A DNA stretch of 64,000 nucleotides from Arthrobacter sp. V1I7. GTDB taxonomy: Bacteria; Actinomycetota; Actinomycetes; Actinomycetales; Micrococcaceae. Positions 17,423 to 27,267 of the stretch are shown here, piece by piece. The position numbers and the translations under genes were made by a program. Below the pieces are notes generated by a model, which did not search any database, was not told the DNA's origin, and saw nothing but the letters and a program-made list of their open reading frames with translations. Positions within the stretch are counted from its first letter, which is position 1, and every line of letters begins with the position of its first letter. The stretch covers positions 62,001 to 126,000 of the forward strand of contig NZ_JAUSYS010000002.1 of the NCBI RefSeq assembly GCF_030817015.1, given 5' to 3'.

Positions 17423-17563
17423 ATGATGGAAATAAAGCCAATGCGCTACCGATACTTCGCGAAAGAGCAACGACGCACCCGCCGGCTCAGGGGCATCGCG
17501 TATTTGCTGCTGGGACTGCTCGCAGCAGCCACCGCCGTCGTACTTTACGCGCTGACCAGATAG
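17423..17563 (+). CDS. Small single-pass membrane protein, 46 residues
   Basis: A short frame from ATG 17423 (preceded by GGAAGG) encodes a basic N-terminus with a KEQRRTRRLRG stretch, then GIAYLLLGLLAAATAVVLYAL, one hydrophobic helix of about 21 residues, and a two-residue tail. The positive charges before the helix predict an N-in/C-out orientation. This is a typical small membrane protein layout, but I do not recognise a family. The support is the ribosome site plus the sharp basic/hydrophobic pattern. Confidence 0.5.
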   Translation: MMEIKPMRYRYFAKEQRRTRRLRGIAYLLLGLLAAATAVVLYALTR

Positions 17564-17739
17564 CGCCCGCCCCGGTACCGGCCCACACTCCCCCGGCACT
17601 CAAGGGGCATCAAGCCGGACGCGCGCCTATCTTGCCCGGAGTACGACAACGCGGCCTCCGCTCTTGGAACGCAGAGCCCGCCGGATCGAAGAAGCTTCGC
17701 GACACTTCGGGCAGCAGGACACCCGGACCGCCGCGTTGC

Positions 17740-18507
17740 TCATTGGAGCTGGCTGGTAATTCGGTGGGCTTCTTCCATCAGGAGCCTTCCCAGGAACTCC
17801 TGCCGGTCTTCCCGGAAGCGCGGCTCAATTCCGGTCAGAGACAAGGCCCAGGCCGGACGTTTGGCCGGATCGAACACTGCAGCACCCATCCCCCAGCTGC
17901 CTTCCAAAACCAGGCCGGGGTTAATGGCGTACCCCTTGGAACGGGTCTGCTCTAAGTTGGCGCGGGCTACCGCCTCTGTATGGCCGGCAGCGAAGGGTCC
18001 GGCATGAATGTCCCAGCTGGATAGAAGGTCCTTCTGTTCCTCCTCGGGAAGAAATGCCATGATTGCGGTACCGGCTGACGCCACGCCCAAAGGGAAGCGG
18101 ACACCTTCGTGCAAGACGAAGGAGCGCACCGGGAAACTTCCTTCCTCGCGCAAGAGGCAGACGGTCTCGTTACCGCGGCGCACCGAAAAAAAGGCGCTTT
18201 CACCGGTTTCTTCAGCAAGTCGCCGCAGGCTGGGCCGGGCAATATCTTCAAGCGGAAAGCGCGCCGCGGCCACTGATCCCATGAGGAGTACCTCCGGTCC
18301 GAGCGTCCAATGCCCGGTGGCGGCGTCGTAGTCGAGGAGACCTTCTGCTCCAAGCGAGCTAAGAAGGCGGTGGGCTGTGGGGCGAGTTAATCCTGATTCA
18401 CGGACCAAGGCAGTGATTGAACTTCCCGAGGGTTTCCTGGCGACCAGCCTGAGCAGCGCTGCTACTCGGGAGACGACTTGGGTGCCCTGGATTGTGTTCG
18501 CTTTCAT
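17740..18507 (-). CDS. IclR-family transcriptional regulator
   Basis: 255 residues. The N-terminal winged helix-turn-helix reads ALLRLVARKPSGSSITALVRESGLTRPTAHRLLSSLGAEGLL. The effector domain has RRLAEETGESAFFSVRRG, LGVASAGTAIMAFLPEE and the late GYAINPGLVLEGSWGMGAAVFD segment. It is transcribed away from the CoA-transferase/thiolase genes, as IclR proteins often are from the catabolic operon they control. A dyad with IclR-like half-sites lies in the shared gap (18645-18663). The effector is unknown; a 3-oxoacid or its precursor is likely from context. Confidence 0.9.
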   Translation of the reverse strand: MKANTIQGTQVVSRVAALLRLVARKPSGSSITALVRESGLTRPTAHRLLSSLGAEGLLDYDAATGHWTLGPEVLLMGSVAAARFPLEDIARPSLRRLAEETGESAFFSVRRGNETVCLLREEGSFPVRSFVLHEGVRFPLGVASAGTAIMAFLPEEEQKDLLSSWDIHAGPFAAGHTEAVARANLEQTRSKGYAINPGLVLEGSWGMGAAVFDPAKRPAWALSLTGIEPRFREDRQEFLGRLLMEEAHRITSQLQ

Positions 18508-18534
18508 TTTGCTCCATTGAGGTTTTCTCCATAT

Positions 18535-18663
18535 TGTGGACAGTCTAAATCTTGGTGTTCATATGCTGGTCGAACTGCCGTTTCCGGAACAATAGCGGCT
18601 TGACGTCTTCATTTTTGGCACCCTAGGCTCAATCTTCAATGAAGGTGTCCACAAAGTGAACAC
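18535..18663 (+). promoter_or_regulatory. Divergent promoter/operator between IclR gene and CoA-transferase genes
   Basis: For the plus strand, TTGACG at 18600-18605 is followed 18 bases later by TAGGCT (18624-18629). Just downstream is the dyad GTGTCCACAAAGTGAACAC (18645-18663). A related half-site, TGTGGACA, is at 18535-18542 near the iclR start. The two TGTsCACA-type elements flanking the gap suggest IclR binding at both ends. The promoter match is moderate. Confidence 0.5.
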
Positions 18664-18686
18664 GCTCAGCTCAATGAGGAGATCGA

Positions 18687-19415
18687 ATGTCCAAACTTAA
18701 ATCCAACGTGGCGGCCGCCCTGCAGGACGTATTGCGGGACGGTATGACGCTCGCCGTCGGCGGTTTCGGCCTCAGCGGGATCCCCGCTGACCTGATCGAG
18801 GCGGTGCGGGACTCCGGGGTGAAGGACCTGACGATCGTCTCCAACAACATGGGCGTGGACGGCAAGGGCCTCGGCATACTGATCGAAGGCGGTCAGGTCC
18901 GCAAGGTCATCGCGTCCTACGTCGGGGAAAACAAGCTCTTCGCCGAGCAGTACCTCGCCGGCCAGCTGGAGGTGGAGTTCACCCCGCAGGGCACGCTGGC
19001 CGAGCGGCTGCGCGCCGGCGGCGCCGGCATCCCGGCTTTCTACACGAAGGCCGGTGTGGGCACCCTCGTCGCCGAAGGCAAGCCGCTGGCGGAGTTTGAC
19101 GGCGAGACGTTCGTCCTGGAACGCGCCATCAAGGCCGATGTCGCTCTGGTCCACGCGCACACTGCCGACACCGACGGCAACCTGATCTACCGGTACACCG
19201 CCCAGAACTTCAATCCGGTGGTGGCTACGGCCGGCGCCGTGACGGTCGCCGAAGCCGAGGTGATCGTCGAGCCGGGCCAGCTGGACCCGAACCACGTCAT
19301 CACCCCCGGCGTGTTCGTCCAGTGCCTGGTCCAGGCCACCGGCCGGGTCAAGGAGATCGAACAGCGCACGGTCCGCCCCCGCGCCGGGGCCGCGCCGTCC
19401 GGCGTGCCGGCCTGA
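18687..19415 (+). CDS. 3-oxoacid CoA-transferase subunit A
   Basis: 242 residues, normal for subunit A. Family motifs are AVGGFGLSGIPADLIEAV, TIVSNNMGVDGKGLG, GGQVRKVIASYVGENK, LEVEFTPQGTLAERLRAGGAGIPAFYT and the ALVHAHTADTDGNLIYR block. With subunit B it forms the transferase that moves CoA between succinyl-CoA (or another acyl-CoA) and a 3-oxoacid such as acetoacetate or 3-oxoadipate. Neighbouring thiolase and IclR genes allow either ketone-body type or beta-ketoadipate (PcaI-type) use; the sequence alone does not decide. Confidence 0.92.
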   Translation: MSKLKSNVAAALQDVLRDGMTLAVGGFGLSGIPADLIEAVRDSGVKDLTIVSNNMGVDGKGLGILIEGGQVRKVIASYVGENKLFAEQYLAGQLEVEFTPQGTLAERLRAGGAGIPAFYTKAGVGTLVAEGKPLAEFDGETFVLERAIKADVALVHAHTADTDGNLIYRYTAQNFNPVVATAGAVTVAEAEVIVEPGQLDPNHVITPGVFVQCLVQATGRVKEIEQRTVRPRAGAAPSGVPA

Positions 19416-19478
19416 ACCGCATCTTCCCGAACTGCGCCGGCCCGAACCGCCGCCGCCACACACCTGAGGAGAATCATC

Positions 19479-20156
19479 ATGGCCTGGACCCGGAATGAAA
19501 TGGCTGCCATCGCGGCCGAAGAACTGAACGACGGCGACTACGTCAACCTTGGCATCGGCATCCCCACGCTGGTTGCCAACAACCTGCGCGACGGCGTCCG
19601 CGTCGTCCTGCAGAGCGAAAACGGCCTGCTCGGCATGGGCCCGTTCCCCTACGAAGGCGAGGAAGATGCAGACCTGATCAACGCCGGCAAGCAGACCGTC
19701 ACGGTCCTCCCCGGCGGCAGCATCTTCGACTCCGCGACGTCGTTCGGCATGATCCGCGGCGGCCACGTGAAGGTCGCCATCCTCGGCGCCATGCAGGTTT
19801 CCGGCGCCGGTGACCTCGCCAACTGGACCATCCCCGGCAAGATGGTCAAGGGCATGGGCGGCGCCATGGACCTTGTAGCCGGCACGCCGCGCGTCGTGGT
19901 CCTCACCGAGCACAACGCAAAGGACGGCACGGCCAAGATCGTCAAGGAATGCACCCTGCCGCTGACCGGCCTGAGCTGCGTTGACCGCGTCATCAGCGAC
20001 CTTGCCGTGTTTGACCTGAACAAGAGCCCAGGCGGCGGGCGCCAGCTCACGCTCACCCGACTGGCCCCGGGCGTCACCGTGGAGGAGATCCGCGAGAAGA
20101 CCGAGGCAGAATTCAGCACGGTACTGGAAGCCTATGAGAGCAGCCTGAAGAGCTGA
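19479..20156 (+). CDS. 3-oxoacid CoA-transferase subunit B
   Basis: 225 residues, preceded by GAGGAG. It contains [16 protein letters not shown] and then the active-site block [18 protein letters not shown], whose Glu (SENG) forms the gamma-glutamyl-CoA intermediate in this family. [15 protein letters not shown] and GMGGAMDLV follow. It lies 63 bases after subunit A in the same direction, so the two form one heteromeric enzyme. The thiolase gene follows after 141 bases. Confidence 0.93.
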   Translation: MAWTRNEMAAIAAEELNDGDYVNLGIGIPTLVANNLRDGVRVVLQSENGLLGMGPFPYEGEEDADLINAGKQTVTVLPGGSIFDSATSFGMIRGGHVKVAILGAMQVSGAGDLANWTIPGKMVKGMGGAMDLVAGTPRVVVLTEHNAKDGTAKIVKECTLPLTGLSCVDRVISDLAVFDLNKSPGGGRQLTLTRLAPGVTVEEIREKTEAEFSTVLEAYESSLKS

Positions 20157-20297
20157 AGACGATCCCCTCTAGCGCCAGTAACCGCCGGGTATCGCGACAG
20201 GAAACGAGCACCCGCCTCAGTCCGTGCAGACTCGGCACCACAAATTTCCACCGGATCAACGCCCGTCCCGGCATTTCATTGAATAGGAACAAAACCA

Positions 20298-21527
20298 ATG
20301 AGCGTAAACCAAAGGACCGCCCCCACTGCCGCAGAGCGGACAGTTGTAGTCGGGGGCGCTCGAACTCCATTCGGTATGCTCCTGGGTGCGCTCTCCGGGT
20401 TTTCCGCTGCAGAGCTGGGTGGGTTTGCCATCCAAGCCGCCTTGGAGCGGTGTAACGTACCGGCCGATGCAGTGGACCACGTCATCATGGGCCAGGTGCT
20501 CACCGCCGGTGCCGGACAGATCCCGGCCCGGCAAGCGGCCACTTTCGGCGGACTGAGCATGAACGTACCTGCCACGAACATAAATAAGGTCTGCCTCTCC
20601 GGAATCGCCGCTATCGCCGACGCCGACCGGATGATTCGCGCCGGGGCTGCAGACATCGTAATTGCCGGTGGGATGGAGTCCATGTCACAGGCCCCACACC
20701 TGCTACCGTCATCGCGGGTCGGCAACCGTTACGGTGACTTCGCTGCCGTCGACTCCATGAAGCACGACGGTCTCTGGGATTCATACACGGACCAGTCGAT
20801 GGGAGCTTTGACCGACGAGGCCAACGCCCGGCTCGGGGGATACACTCGCCAGCAGCAGGACGAATATGCCCTCATGAGCCATCAAAGGGCGGTTCGTGCA
20901 CGAAGGGACGGCATTTTTGACAGGGAGATCGCTGCTGTGAAGGTGCCCCAGAGGCGCGGTGAACCTGAGACTGTCAGCGAAGACGAAGCGATCCGTGACG
21001 ACATCAACTTGGAGTCACTGGCGAAACTTCGGCCTGCTTTTGGTCCGGATGGGACAATCACTGCGGGATCTGCTTCGCCCATATCGGACGGTGCAGCGGT
21101 CGTAATATTGATGAGCCGGCGAAAGGCCGAAGAACTCGGCCTTTTCTGGATAGCGGAGATCGGCGCCTCTTCCTCCGTGGCCGGCCCCGACTCGGCACTC
21201 CAGCACCAGCCGGCCCGTGCCATAGAGGAGGCCGCGGCACGTGAGGGATTGACTCCTGCAGACTTTGACTTCATCGAAATCAATGAAGCCTTTGCCGCCG
21301 TTGCACTAGCCAGCACAAGGGCCTTGAACGTAAGCAGTGACAAGGTCAACAGCAGCGGTGGCGCGCTGGCGCTCGGACATCCGATTGGAGCTTCCGGCGC
21401 TCGAGTTGTCCTGCACATAGCTTTGCAGCTGGGACTTCGCGGATCAGGTGTAGGTGTGGCAGCGTTGTGCGGCGGCGGCGGCCAAGGCGATGCAATGATC
21501 CTCCACGCCCCGAGCGGCCTCCGGTAG
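20298..21527 (+). CDS. Acetyl-CoA acetyltransferase (thiolase)
   Basis: 409 residues. Nucleophile motif [13 protein letters not shown] has the active cysteine near residue 97. The C-terminal [14 protein letters not shown] carries the catalytic His, and [14 protein letters not shown] carries the second Cys. [10 protein letters not shown] and the [13 protein letters not shown] loop are also typical of biosynthetic/degradative acetyl-CoA acetyltransferases. The reaction is thiolytic cleavage of a 3-oxoacyl-CoA to acetyl-CoA, the step after CoA transfer by the two upstream genes. All catalytic residues are present. Chain-length preference cannot be read. Confidence 0.94.
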   Translation: MSVNQRTAPTAAERTVVVGGARTPFGMLLGALSGFSAAELGGFAIQAALERCNVPADAVDHVIMGQVLTAGAGQIPARQAATFGGLSMNVPATNINKVCLSGIAAIADADRMIRAGAADIVIAGGMESMSQAPHLLPSSRVGNRYGDFAAVDSMKHDGLWDSYTDQSMGALTDEANARLGGYTRQQQDEYALMSHQRAVRARRDGIFDREIAAVKVPQRRGEPETVSEDEAIRDDINLESLAKLRPAFGPDGTITAGSASPISDGAAVVILMSRRKAEELGLFWIAEIGASSSVAGPDSALQHQPARAIEEAAAREGLTPADFDFIEINEAFAAVALASTRALNVSSDKVNSSGGALALGHPIGASGARVVLHIALQLGLRGSGVGVAALCGGGGQGDAMILHAPSGLR

Positions 21528-21717
21528 GCACCTTCTTGAGACATGCCTGATATGCGTCCACCGTCGGGGCGCTTTCCTTGAGGAATCCTGTTTCCCGGGA
21601 GAAGGACGGACGTATTCGTGTCTGCCAGCCCGGCCACGCCGTGTTTGTCCAAGTCGTCATTGGGCATGAATTTGCAGTACCAGGAGGTCTGCTAGCGCAC
21701 CCATCCGGAAAGGTTCC

Positions 21718-22776
21718 ATGAACGCTCCCTCGATCATCGTCACCGGCCATCAACAGAAAGTTGCTTGGCGGGACAAGATTCTGCCCCCCGTTGAACGCAT
21801 CCGCGCCAGCGTCTGGTCCATCCCGATTCCGTTCCCGAACAATCCGCTGCGGTACACGCTGAGTTATGCGCTTATCGGAAATGATGATGTCGTCGTTATA
21901 GATCCAGGTTGGGACAGTGATGATGGCTGGAGGCACCTCCAGGGTGGCCTGCGAACGGCTGGAATCGCGGTCACTGACGTCACAGGAATTGTGGCCACTC
22001 ACTACCATTCCGATCACCTCGGCATGGCCGCACGACTGCGGGATGCTTCCGGCGCATGGGTTGCCATGGGAGAACATGAAGTGCGCACCGTCGTGGCCCC
22101 TGGTAACGCTCCTTCGCAAGTCGCAGACGATCGCGCCCGGTTTGCCCTGTGGGGTGTCCCGCCAGATCAAATCGACGAAATCGCGTTCAATGAGGAACGC
22201 CTATCAGTACTGTCGAAACTCGCCGAACCAGACGTTCGTCTCGTCGATGGCGGCCTGGTGCCCGCGGCCGGACGGCCGCTCCGTGTCGTGACCACCCCTG
22301 GTCATTCACCCGGGCATATCTGTCTTGTAGATGAAGCCCGCGGCCTCATATTTAGCGGGGATCATGTGCTGCCCCGCATCTCCCCGCACATATCCTTCGA
22401 CGTCCCAGGGCCGACCAATCCGTTGGCTGACTACTACGAGTCGCTGAATCTGATCGGGTTTGAGGACGAGATGGAAGTATGCCCGGCACACGAATACAGA
22501 TTTATTGGTATGCGTACGCGAGTGAACGAACTCCTGCGGCATAATGCTCATCGCTCCGACGAAGTAGTCCAAGTCCTCGCGGCGCACGATCCAGACAGCA
22601 TCTGGAAAACCGCCCAGCGCCTGACATGGTCCCGGGGTTGGGACTCTCTGCGTAGTATCTCTCTCCGTCTGGCTATCTCTGAAACGGCAAGTCATCTGGT
22701 CTACCTGCGATCGCAAGGTCACGACATCAGGATGCCCCTAGACGAATCCGTACCCACCGCGGAAGTCGCTCAATAA
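21718..22776 (+). CDS. MBL-fold metallo-hydrolase
   Basis: 352 residues, with AAAGG before ATG 21718. The metal-binding motif [13 protein letters not shown] (HxHxDH) is followed by [30 protein letters not shown] and [11 protein letters not shown], giving the full set of His/Asp ligands for a dinuclear metal site. The extra ~90 C-terminal residues are likely a helical or winged-helix domain as in LACTB2-like proteins. It probably hydrolyses a thioester or lactone in the pathway of the neighbouring CoA genes (inference). It lies 190 bases after the thiolase on the same strand. Confidence 0.88.
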   Translation: MNAPSIIVTGHQQKVAWRDKILPPVERIRASVWSIPIPFPNNPLRYTLSYALIGNDDVVVIDPGWDSDDGWRHLQGGLRTAGIAVTDVTGIVATHYHSDHLGMAARLRDASGAWVAMGEHEVRTVVAPGNAPSQVADDRARFALWGVPPDQIDEIAFNEERLSVLSKLAEPDVRLVDGGLVPAAGRPLRVVTTPGHSPGHICLVDEARGLIFSGDHVLPRISPHISFDVPGPTNPLADYYESLNLIGFEDEMEVCPAHEYRFIGMRTRVNELLRHNAHRSDEVVQVLAAHDPDSIWKTAQRLTWSRGWDSLRSISLRLAISETASHLVYLRSQGHDIRMPLDESVPTAEVAQ

Positions 22777-22913
22777 ATCGAGGTCAGGTCCAGGCGCCGA
22801 TGTCCCCGCCCCGTCTACCTGTTCTAGGGGTGTGTCCTCTGCGCCACCGAAATCATCCAGCCACGCCACCTACCTCTACGAACCCTTTAGGGAATGTAAT
22901 CTCCATGCACCCA

Positions 22914-23339
22914 ATGACTCGCATAATGTTTAAGTCCAAAATCCACCGGGCTACCGTGACACATGCGGACCTGCACTACGTCGGTTCTGTCACCGTCGAC
23001 CTGGACCTGTTGGAGGCGGCCGACATCCTGCCGGGCGAGCTCGTGGCGATCGTCGATGTCACAAACGGCGCGCGCCTGGAGACTTACACCATCGCTGGTG
23101 AGCGAGGCTCCGGTGTGATCGGTATCAACGGCCCTGCCGCGCATCTAGTCCATGTAAACGACACAGTCATTCTCATCACCTACGCGAACATGACCACAGA
23201 AGAGGCCAAAGCTTACTGCCCCCAGATTGTCCATGTGGACCAACACAACAAGCTTCTTCAACTCGGCAACGACCCCGCCGAAAGCATCATCCCCGGGCTG
23301 AGCCGCCCGCCCTATGCACTGAATAACTCGGTGAAGTAG
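22914..23339 (+). CDS. panD: Aspartate 1-decarboxylase (pyruvoyl-dependent)
   Basis: 141 residues. ATG 22914 is chosen because [22 protein letters not shown] aligns position for position with the PanD start, placing the self-cleavage Gly24-Ser25 exactly in HYVGSV. Other conserved segments are [39 protein letters not shown] and VILITYA. The enzyme turns aspartate into beta-alanine for pantothenate and CoA. No panB or panC is near; instead it follows thiolase and hydrolase genes, so it may be an accessory copy. In-frame ATGs at 22905 and 22926 also exist, and none has a strong Shine-Dalgarno. Confidence 0.9.
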   Translation: MTRIMFKSKIHRATVTHADLHYVGSVTVDLDLLEAADILPGELVAIVDVTNGARLETYTIAGERGSGVIGINGPAAHLVHVNDTVILITYANMTTEEAKAYCPQIVHVDQHNKLLQLGNDPAESIIPGLSRPPYALNNSVK

Positions 23340-23479
23340 TCATGACCATCAGGAACGACCTTAAAGAAGGTACTTCCGCGAAACTTCCGGCACCATGCGG
23401 AAACGGTCCTTTGCGGACCGGTATTCAGAGTACGGATATGGCACGGAGGCCCGAAGGCACTGTCTAGCTTCACGACATG

Positions 23480-23955
23480 ATTGACACGCGAGTCGGGACA
23501 TGGGGTCAGCCAGAAATGGGTCCACGAACTGCTCAAGGGCTACCTCGCTGACGGAATGGCAGGGGTCGAACCCCACTCTCGGCGTCCGCTCACCGACCTC
23601 GGACACGCCCGGAATCCGTTGTCGGCGGGATCCTGGCCCTGCGCAAAGTCCTGGCGCACGGCGGGCTGGATGCCGGGCCGTCCACGATCGCCTGGACCTT
23701 CAACCCGAATGCCTCCCGGTCCTCGACCTCGAACATCCGGTCGGATCCTGCACGCCGGAGGCCACATCGATCCGGAACCTAAGAAACGACATAGCGCCTC
23801 CCTGCACCGCTTCGAGGCGCACCCGCCCAACGAGACTTGGCGGTCGGACTTCATGCCCTGGGTCGGGCCGACGGGCCGGACCCTGAGACCCTGAACTTCC
23901 TCCATGACCACTCCCGCTACTTGCTCGTCTGCACCGCGTTCAAACCCCGCTTCCG
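23480..23955 (+). pseudogene. IS481-family transposase remnant, frameshifted
   Basis: Three frames carry consecutive pieces of an IS481-type transposase. SQKWVHELLKGYLADGMAGVEPHSRRP is the N-terminal helix-turn-helix region. After a shift comes GILALRKVLAHGGLDAGPSTIAW. After another comes PEPKKRHSASLHRFEAHPPNETWRSDF (the TWQSDF-like catalytic Asp region), and finally NFLHDHSRYLLVCTAFKPR. The last part of the DDE domain is missing. The element is dead and truncated and marks a past insertion between PanD and the cyclase gene. Confidence 0.8.
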
Positions 23956-24041
23956 AGGCTACTCAGAGCCGTTCGGTCACCGCCGCCACAATCCCGCTCT
24001 AACGGTCTCAATACGCGCTGCCGGGCCATCGGGTCCACGTC

Positions 24042-24929
24042 TCAGAGGACCGCCAACGGCGTTACCGGACTGCCGGTCGATCCCTGGAGTGGAATCGGGG
24101 ACAACACAAAAAGGAAAGTCGGGGCTCCCGCCATGGCGAGTTCGTGCAGGTCGAGGTTTTCGATGAGCGGGATTCCTTCCCCATGGAGGAGCCTCAGGTG
24201 AACGGGGAAGTTCTTGCCATCGGGATCCGGCTGGACCTCGACAGCGTAGTTGTCAGCTCCGACCAAGGCGACGTCATGGTCGGCCAACCAACGGGCGCCA
24301 TCGTCCGATAGCCCCGGTTCAAGATCAAAATACGAGGCGTTGCCTCCCTGGCTTTGCCACCAGCCGGTATGCAAGAGGACGGCGTCCCCGGGCAACGGGG
24401 TGACGTTGGAGCGGCTGCAGGCCTCAATTAATTCAGCCGATCCTATGGGCGTCGACGGTTCCAGCGGTCCGCCGAACGCGTCCACAAGGTCTACGAGAAT
24501 TCCTCGGGTGAGTACCGGTCTTAGCTTGTCGGCCCCGAGTTTCTGAGCACCGGTGGTCGAGCGGAGCTGGGTTGAGGGATGCCCGTTGTACAGTTTGTCG
24601 CCAGTCCAGACGTGTGCCAAAGCGTCCACATGGGTACCGCTGTGAGTGGACATCTGTACGGTGTCCTCCGCAAATCGGAATCCTCCCGGCGAGCGGGCTC
24701 CCAGTGCATAGTCGCCAGCGTCCCGATCCATAAAGCGGGAACCCCTGTTCCGGTGCGGCGGCGCGCCGGCTTTGGGCCCTACCGGTTGGGCAAGGGAAAC
24801 GATCCGACCTTGTCTCACAAGATCGACGGCCTCAAGCACTTTCTTCGCGTCTACCAGATTTAGTGCGCCTTGTTCGTCGTCGGCTCCCCAGCGTCCCCAG
24901 TTTCTTCTTGCTACGTCTTTCATGGCCAT
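24042..24929 (-). CDS. Cyclase family protein (kynurenine formamidase-like metal hydrolase)
   Basis: 295 residues. The metal motif HSGTHVDALAHVW (HxGTHxD) near residue 95, the N-terminal NWGRWGADDEQGALNLVD and the C-terminal HLRLLHGEGIPLIENLDLHEL are characteristic of the cyclase/KynB superfamily. These enzymes hydrolyse amides, lactones or esters, or catalyse ring opening. It lies 32 bases behind the acyl-CoA ligase on the same strand and is probably co-transcribed with it. In this operon a ring-opening or lactone-hydrolysis step is plausible, but the substrate is unknown. Confidence 0.88.
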   Translation of the reverse strand: MAMKDVARRNWGRWGADDEQGALNLVDAKKVLEAVDLVRQGRIVSLAQPVGPKAGAPPHRNRGSRFMDRDAGDYALGARSPGGFRFAEDTVQMSTHSGTHVDALAHVWTGDKLYNGHPSTQLRSTTGAQKLGADKLRPVLTRGILVDLVDAFGGPLEPSTPIGSAELIEACSRSNVTPLPGDAVLLHTGWWQSQGGNASYFDLEPGLSDDGARWLADHDVALVGADNYAVEVQPDPDGKNFPVHLRLLHGEGIPLIENLDLHELAMAGAPTFLFVLSPIPLQGSTGSPVTPLAVL

Positions 24930-24961
24930 ACACCTGACTCCAAGTCCACCAACTATTTCGA

Positions 24962-26650
24962 TTACACGTTCATTAGGGAGTCCACGACCTTGGCCGCAGG
25001 CTCCCGCAGATCCTTCCGCATCATTTTTCCCGTCGGGGTCCGTGAAATCTCATCGATCACCTGAACGGTCCATGGAACCTTGAACCCCGCCAGGGACTTC
25101 TTGCAGTATTCCCTCAGTTCATCACCGGAAGTATTTAACCCAGGAGTCAGGACGACAAAGGCTACCGCTACTTCCCCGCGGGCAGGATGCGGTGCTCCCA
25201 CCACGGCGACTTCGGCCACCGCCGGATGAGTGGCTATGAAGCCTTCCACTTCGGATGGAGATACATTGATTCCGGATGTCTTGATCATGTCCGTGTGGCG
25301 GCCAATGAATTGGATCGTGCCGTCGAGCCGGATCAGTCCGGTGTCGCCGGTCCGGTACCAGCCGTCCTCCGTCAGGGCTGCCCGAGTCGCTTCCGGGTTA
25401 CCAAGGTAGCCGTCCGTCACGCGTCCGCGCACTTGCACCTCCCCCGGGATGCCAAGCGCCAAGCTGTTGCCCTTTTGGAGGTCAACAACCCTTATCTCGA
25501 CTCCCTGCAGTGGAGGGCCTTGGCTGATGATACGGTCCGCGCGCGGCAGGGTGTGCGGCGTGACACAACAATTTCCATACACTTCGGTGGATCCATAAAT
25601 ATTGCACAGTTCCGGGATGTTGAGTTCCACCATGGCCCGCTCCACCTCTTCGGGACGGCCTATTATGAGGCCTGTCCGAAGGGAAGATATTTCACGGACC
25701 CTTGATCCAGCCTCATCAACCAGGGCAAGGGCGATGCTGGGTAGGAGATATGCTGCTGTGCATTGTTCAGCGGCCAGCACCTTTGCTGCCTCATGCGGTG
25801 AAAAGCGCTCTTGCAGTACGAGGCAGGCGCCGTGCGTCATGGTGGCCATCGCAGCGTTCGCCCCGCCGAAGCTCCAAAAAAGAGGAGAACTCAGCCAGAC
25901 GCGGTCCTCCGACGACAGCCCCATGCGCGTCCCGATGGCAAACGCGTTTTCGATCATGTGCCGGTGCTTGAGCGGTACAGCTTTGGGATGCTCCGTTGTT
26001 CCCGACGTGTAAAGAACCAGTGCCGGCGCTGATCCCACGGCTACACACGGAGGCGGTGTGGCACCTTCTGCCTGCTGCATCAGCTCGTTGAAGCGGAGTG
26101 CCCCCGAGGGGAACGTGCTGCCTTTCAATTCATCGCCTATGACGATGACGTGCTTCAGAGAAGGAAAATTTGCGCAGGAGAGCTGGCCCGGTTCTGTTGA
26201 CCATAATTCGGGAACTAGCTCACGCAGCTCGCCCAACATGTCGCTGGAACGTACTGCCCCCACCATGATGAGCACCTCTGTTCCCGATGCCTCCAGCAGG
26301 TGCTGCAGGTCCCAGGAGCGCACCCATGTATTGAAAGTATCTAGCCGCACGCCGAGCCGGAGTGTTCCGTATGCCGAGATGACCCATTCTGCAATGTTTG
26401 GCGCCAGCAGCGCGACATGCGAATCGCTGCGCACGCCCAGTCCGCTTAGCACAGCTGCGAAGGTCGCGGACTTGTCCGCTAGCTGCCGGTAGGAATATCG
26501 GCTGTCTCCGGCCACGAGGGCAGGCGCGTCCGGGTTCTCTGCCGCTTGGAAGTCCAGAAGTTCGGGCAGCGTCGCACAATCCGGAGGCATCTGTCCTGGA
26601 GACCAAGGTACCGGCCCGACTGAGTAGCGGTCATTGGTCAGAGTGCTCAA
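24962..26650 (-). CDS. AMP-dependent acyl-CoA ligase
   Basis: 562 residues. Adenylate-forming signatures are all present: P-loop LVLYTSGTTEHPKAVPL, IYGSTEVYG, YRTGDTGLIRLDGTIQFIGR and the C-terminal PTGKMMRKDLR lysine motif. It belongs to the medium-chain/aryl acyl-CoA synthetase subgroup. A paralogue with the same FNTW...WDL segment and the same overall plan lies at 46198-47901. It activates a carboxylic acid with ATP and CoA. It is 617 bases downstream of the DUF35 gene, on the same strand, so it may have its own promoter. Confidence 0.92.
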   Translation of the reverse strand: MSTLTNDRYSVGPVPWSPGQMPPDCATLPELLDFQAAENPDAPALVAGDSRYSYRQLADKSATFAAVLSGLGVRSDSHVALLAPNIAEWVISAYGTLRLGVRLDTFNTWVRSWDLQHLLEASGTEVLIMVGAVRSSDMLGELRELVPELWSTEPGQLSCANFPSLKHVIVIGDELKGSTFPSGALRFNELMQQAEGATPPPCVAVGSAPALVLYTSGTTEHPKAVPLKHRHMIENAFAIGTRMGLSSEDRVWLSSPLFWSFGGANAAMATMTHGACLVLQERFSPHEAAKVLAAEQCTAAYLLPSIALALVDEAGSRVREISSLRTGLIIGRPEEVERAMVELNIPELCNIYGSTEVYGNCCVTPHTLPRADRIISQGPPLQGVEIRVVDLQKGNSLALGIPGEVQVRGRVTDGYLGNPEATRAALTEDGWYRTGDTGLIRLDGTIQFIGRHTDMIKTSGINVSPSEVEGFIATHPAVAEVAVVGAPHPARGEVAVAFVVLTPGLNTSGDELREYCKKSLAGFKVPWTVQVIDEISRTPTGKMMRKDLREPAAKVVDSLMNV

Positions 26651-27267
26651 GGAATTACCTACCCTTCTTCCAACGGGGTTCGTATTTCAAGGGCAACGTG
26701 CGCCCAGGGCCCTCGTTGAACTTGAGTGTCTTTGCAACGAGGGGAAGTTTTCCGGCTTCGAGCAGCAACGGGTTCTGCCAAGCCCTCACGCTTCGCGTGG
26801 TCGAACCCAGCATTTGAAGTTCCTAGAGGTCGACGAGTCAGGATCAAATTGCAGCGATTCCGAGCATCGCGGCGTGGGGGTCCTGATGCTCGCTTCGACG
26901 CAGGAGGACAGTAAGGCAGCCACAATAAGATCAACGGTGGTGGCTGTCGGACGGCGTTCAGAGGGTCGGCGTGGACAAACTCCTCGCACCCTCCGAACGC
27001 CGTCCGACTCGACTACACCGGCGGTCTCATGTCCGTTGACGTCGCCGCAACCGGCGTCCACCTATCCCTGTCTGGTCAAGGCTTCGCACCTGCGTACTTC
27101 AGAGGCCTTCACTCCGACCAGAAATTCTCCGGCCGACGGTTCCGGTACTGCAGATCGACGCGGTGCAAAAGCACCCGCCCCCCAAAAATCGTCAAGGTGC
27201 ATGACCAGCATGTCCCGGGGATATTGAGTTCTCGACCCGGCTTTACCGTTCCGGCCCTCGTTCGGAG
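26651..27267. other. Gap holding a long inverted repeat
   Basis: About 617 bases with no supported gene on either strand. The notable content is the inverted repeat at 26946-27008, listed separately. Confidence 0.45.
26946..27008. repeat. 21-bp near-perfect inverted repeat, 21-base loop
   Basis: The arm 26946-26966 (starting GTCGGACGGCGTTC) pairs with 26988-27008 (ending GAACGCCGTCCGAC) at 20 of 21 positions. It lies between the DUF35 gene and the acyl-CoA ligase. It is long and G+C-rich, has no U-tract, and could be an mRNA processing/attenuation hairpin, a terminator, or the fused ends of a mobile element. Confidence 0.6.

Noticed and set aside
18666..19913. 415-residue open frame on the minus strand
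   Set aside because: Antisense to both CoA-transferase subunits; His/Gly/Asp-rich with no recognisable domain.
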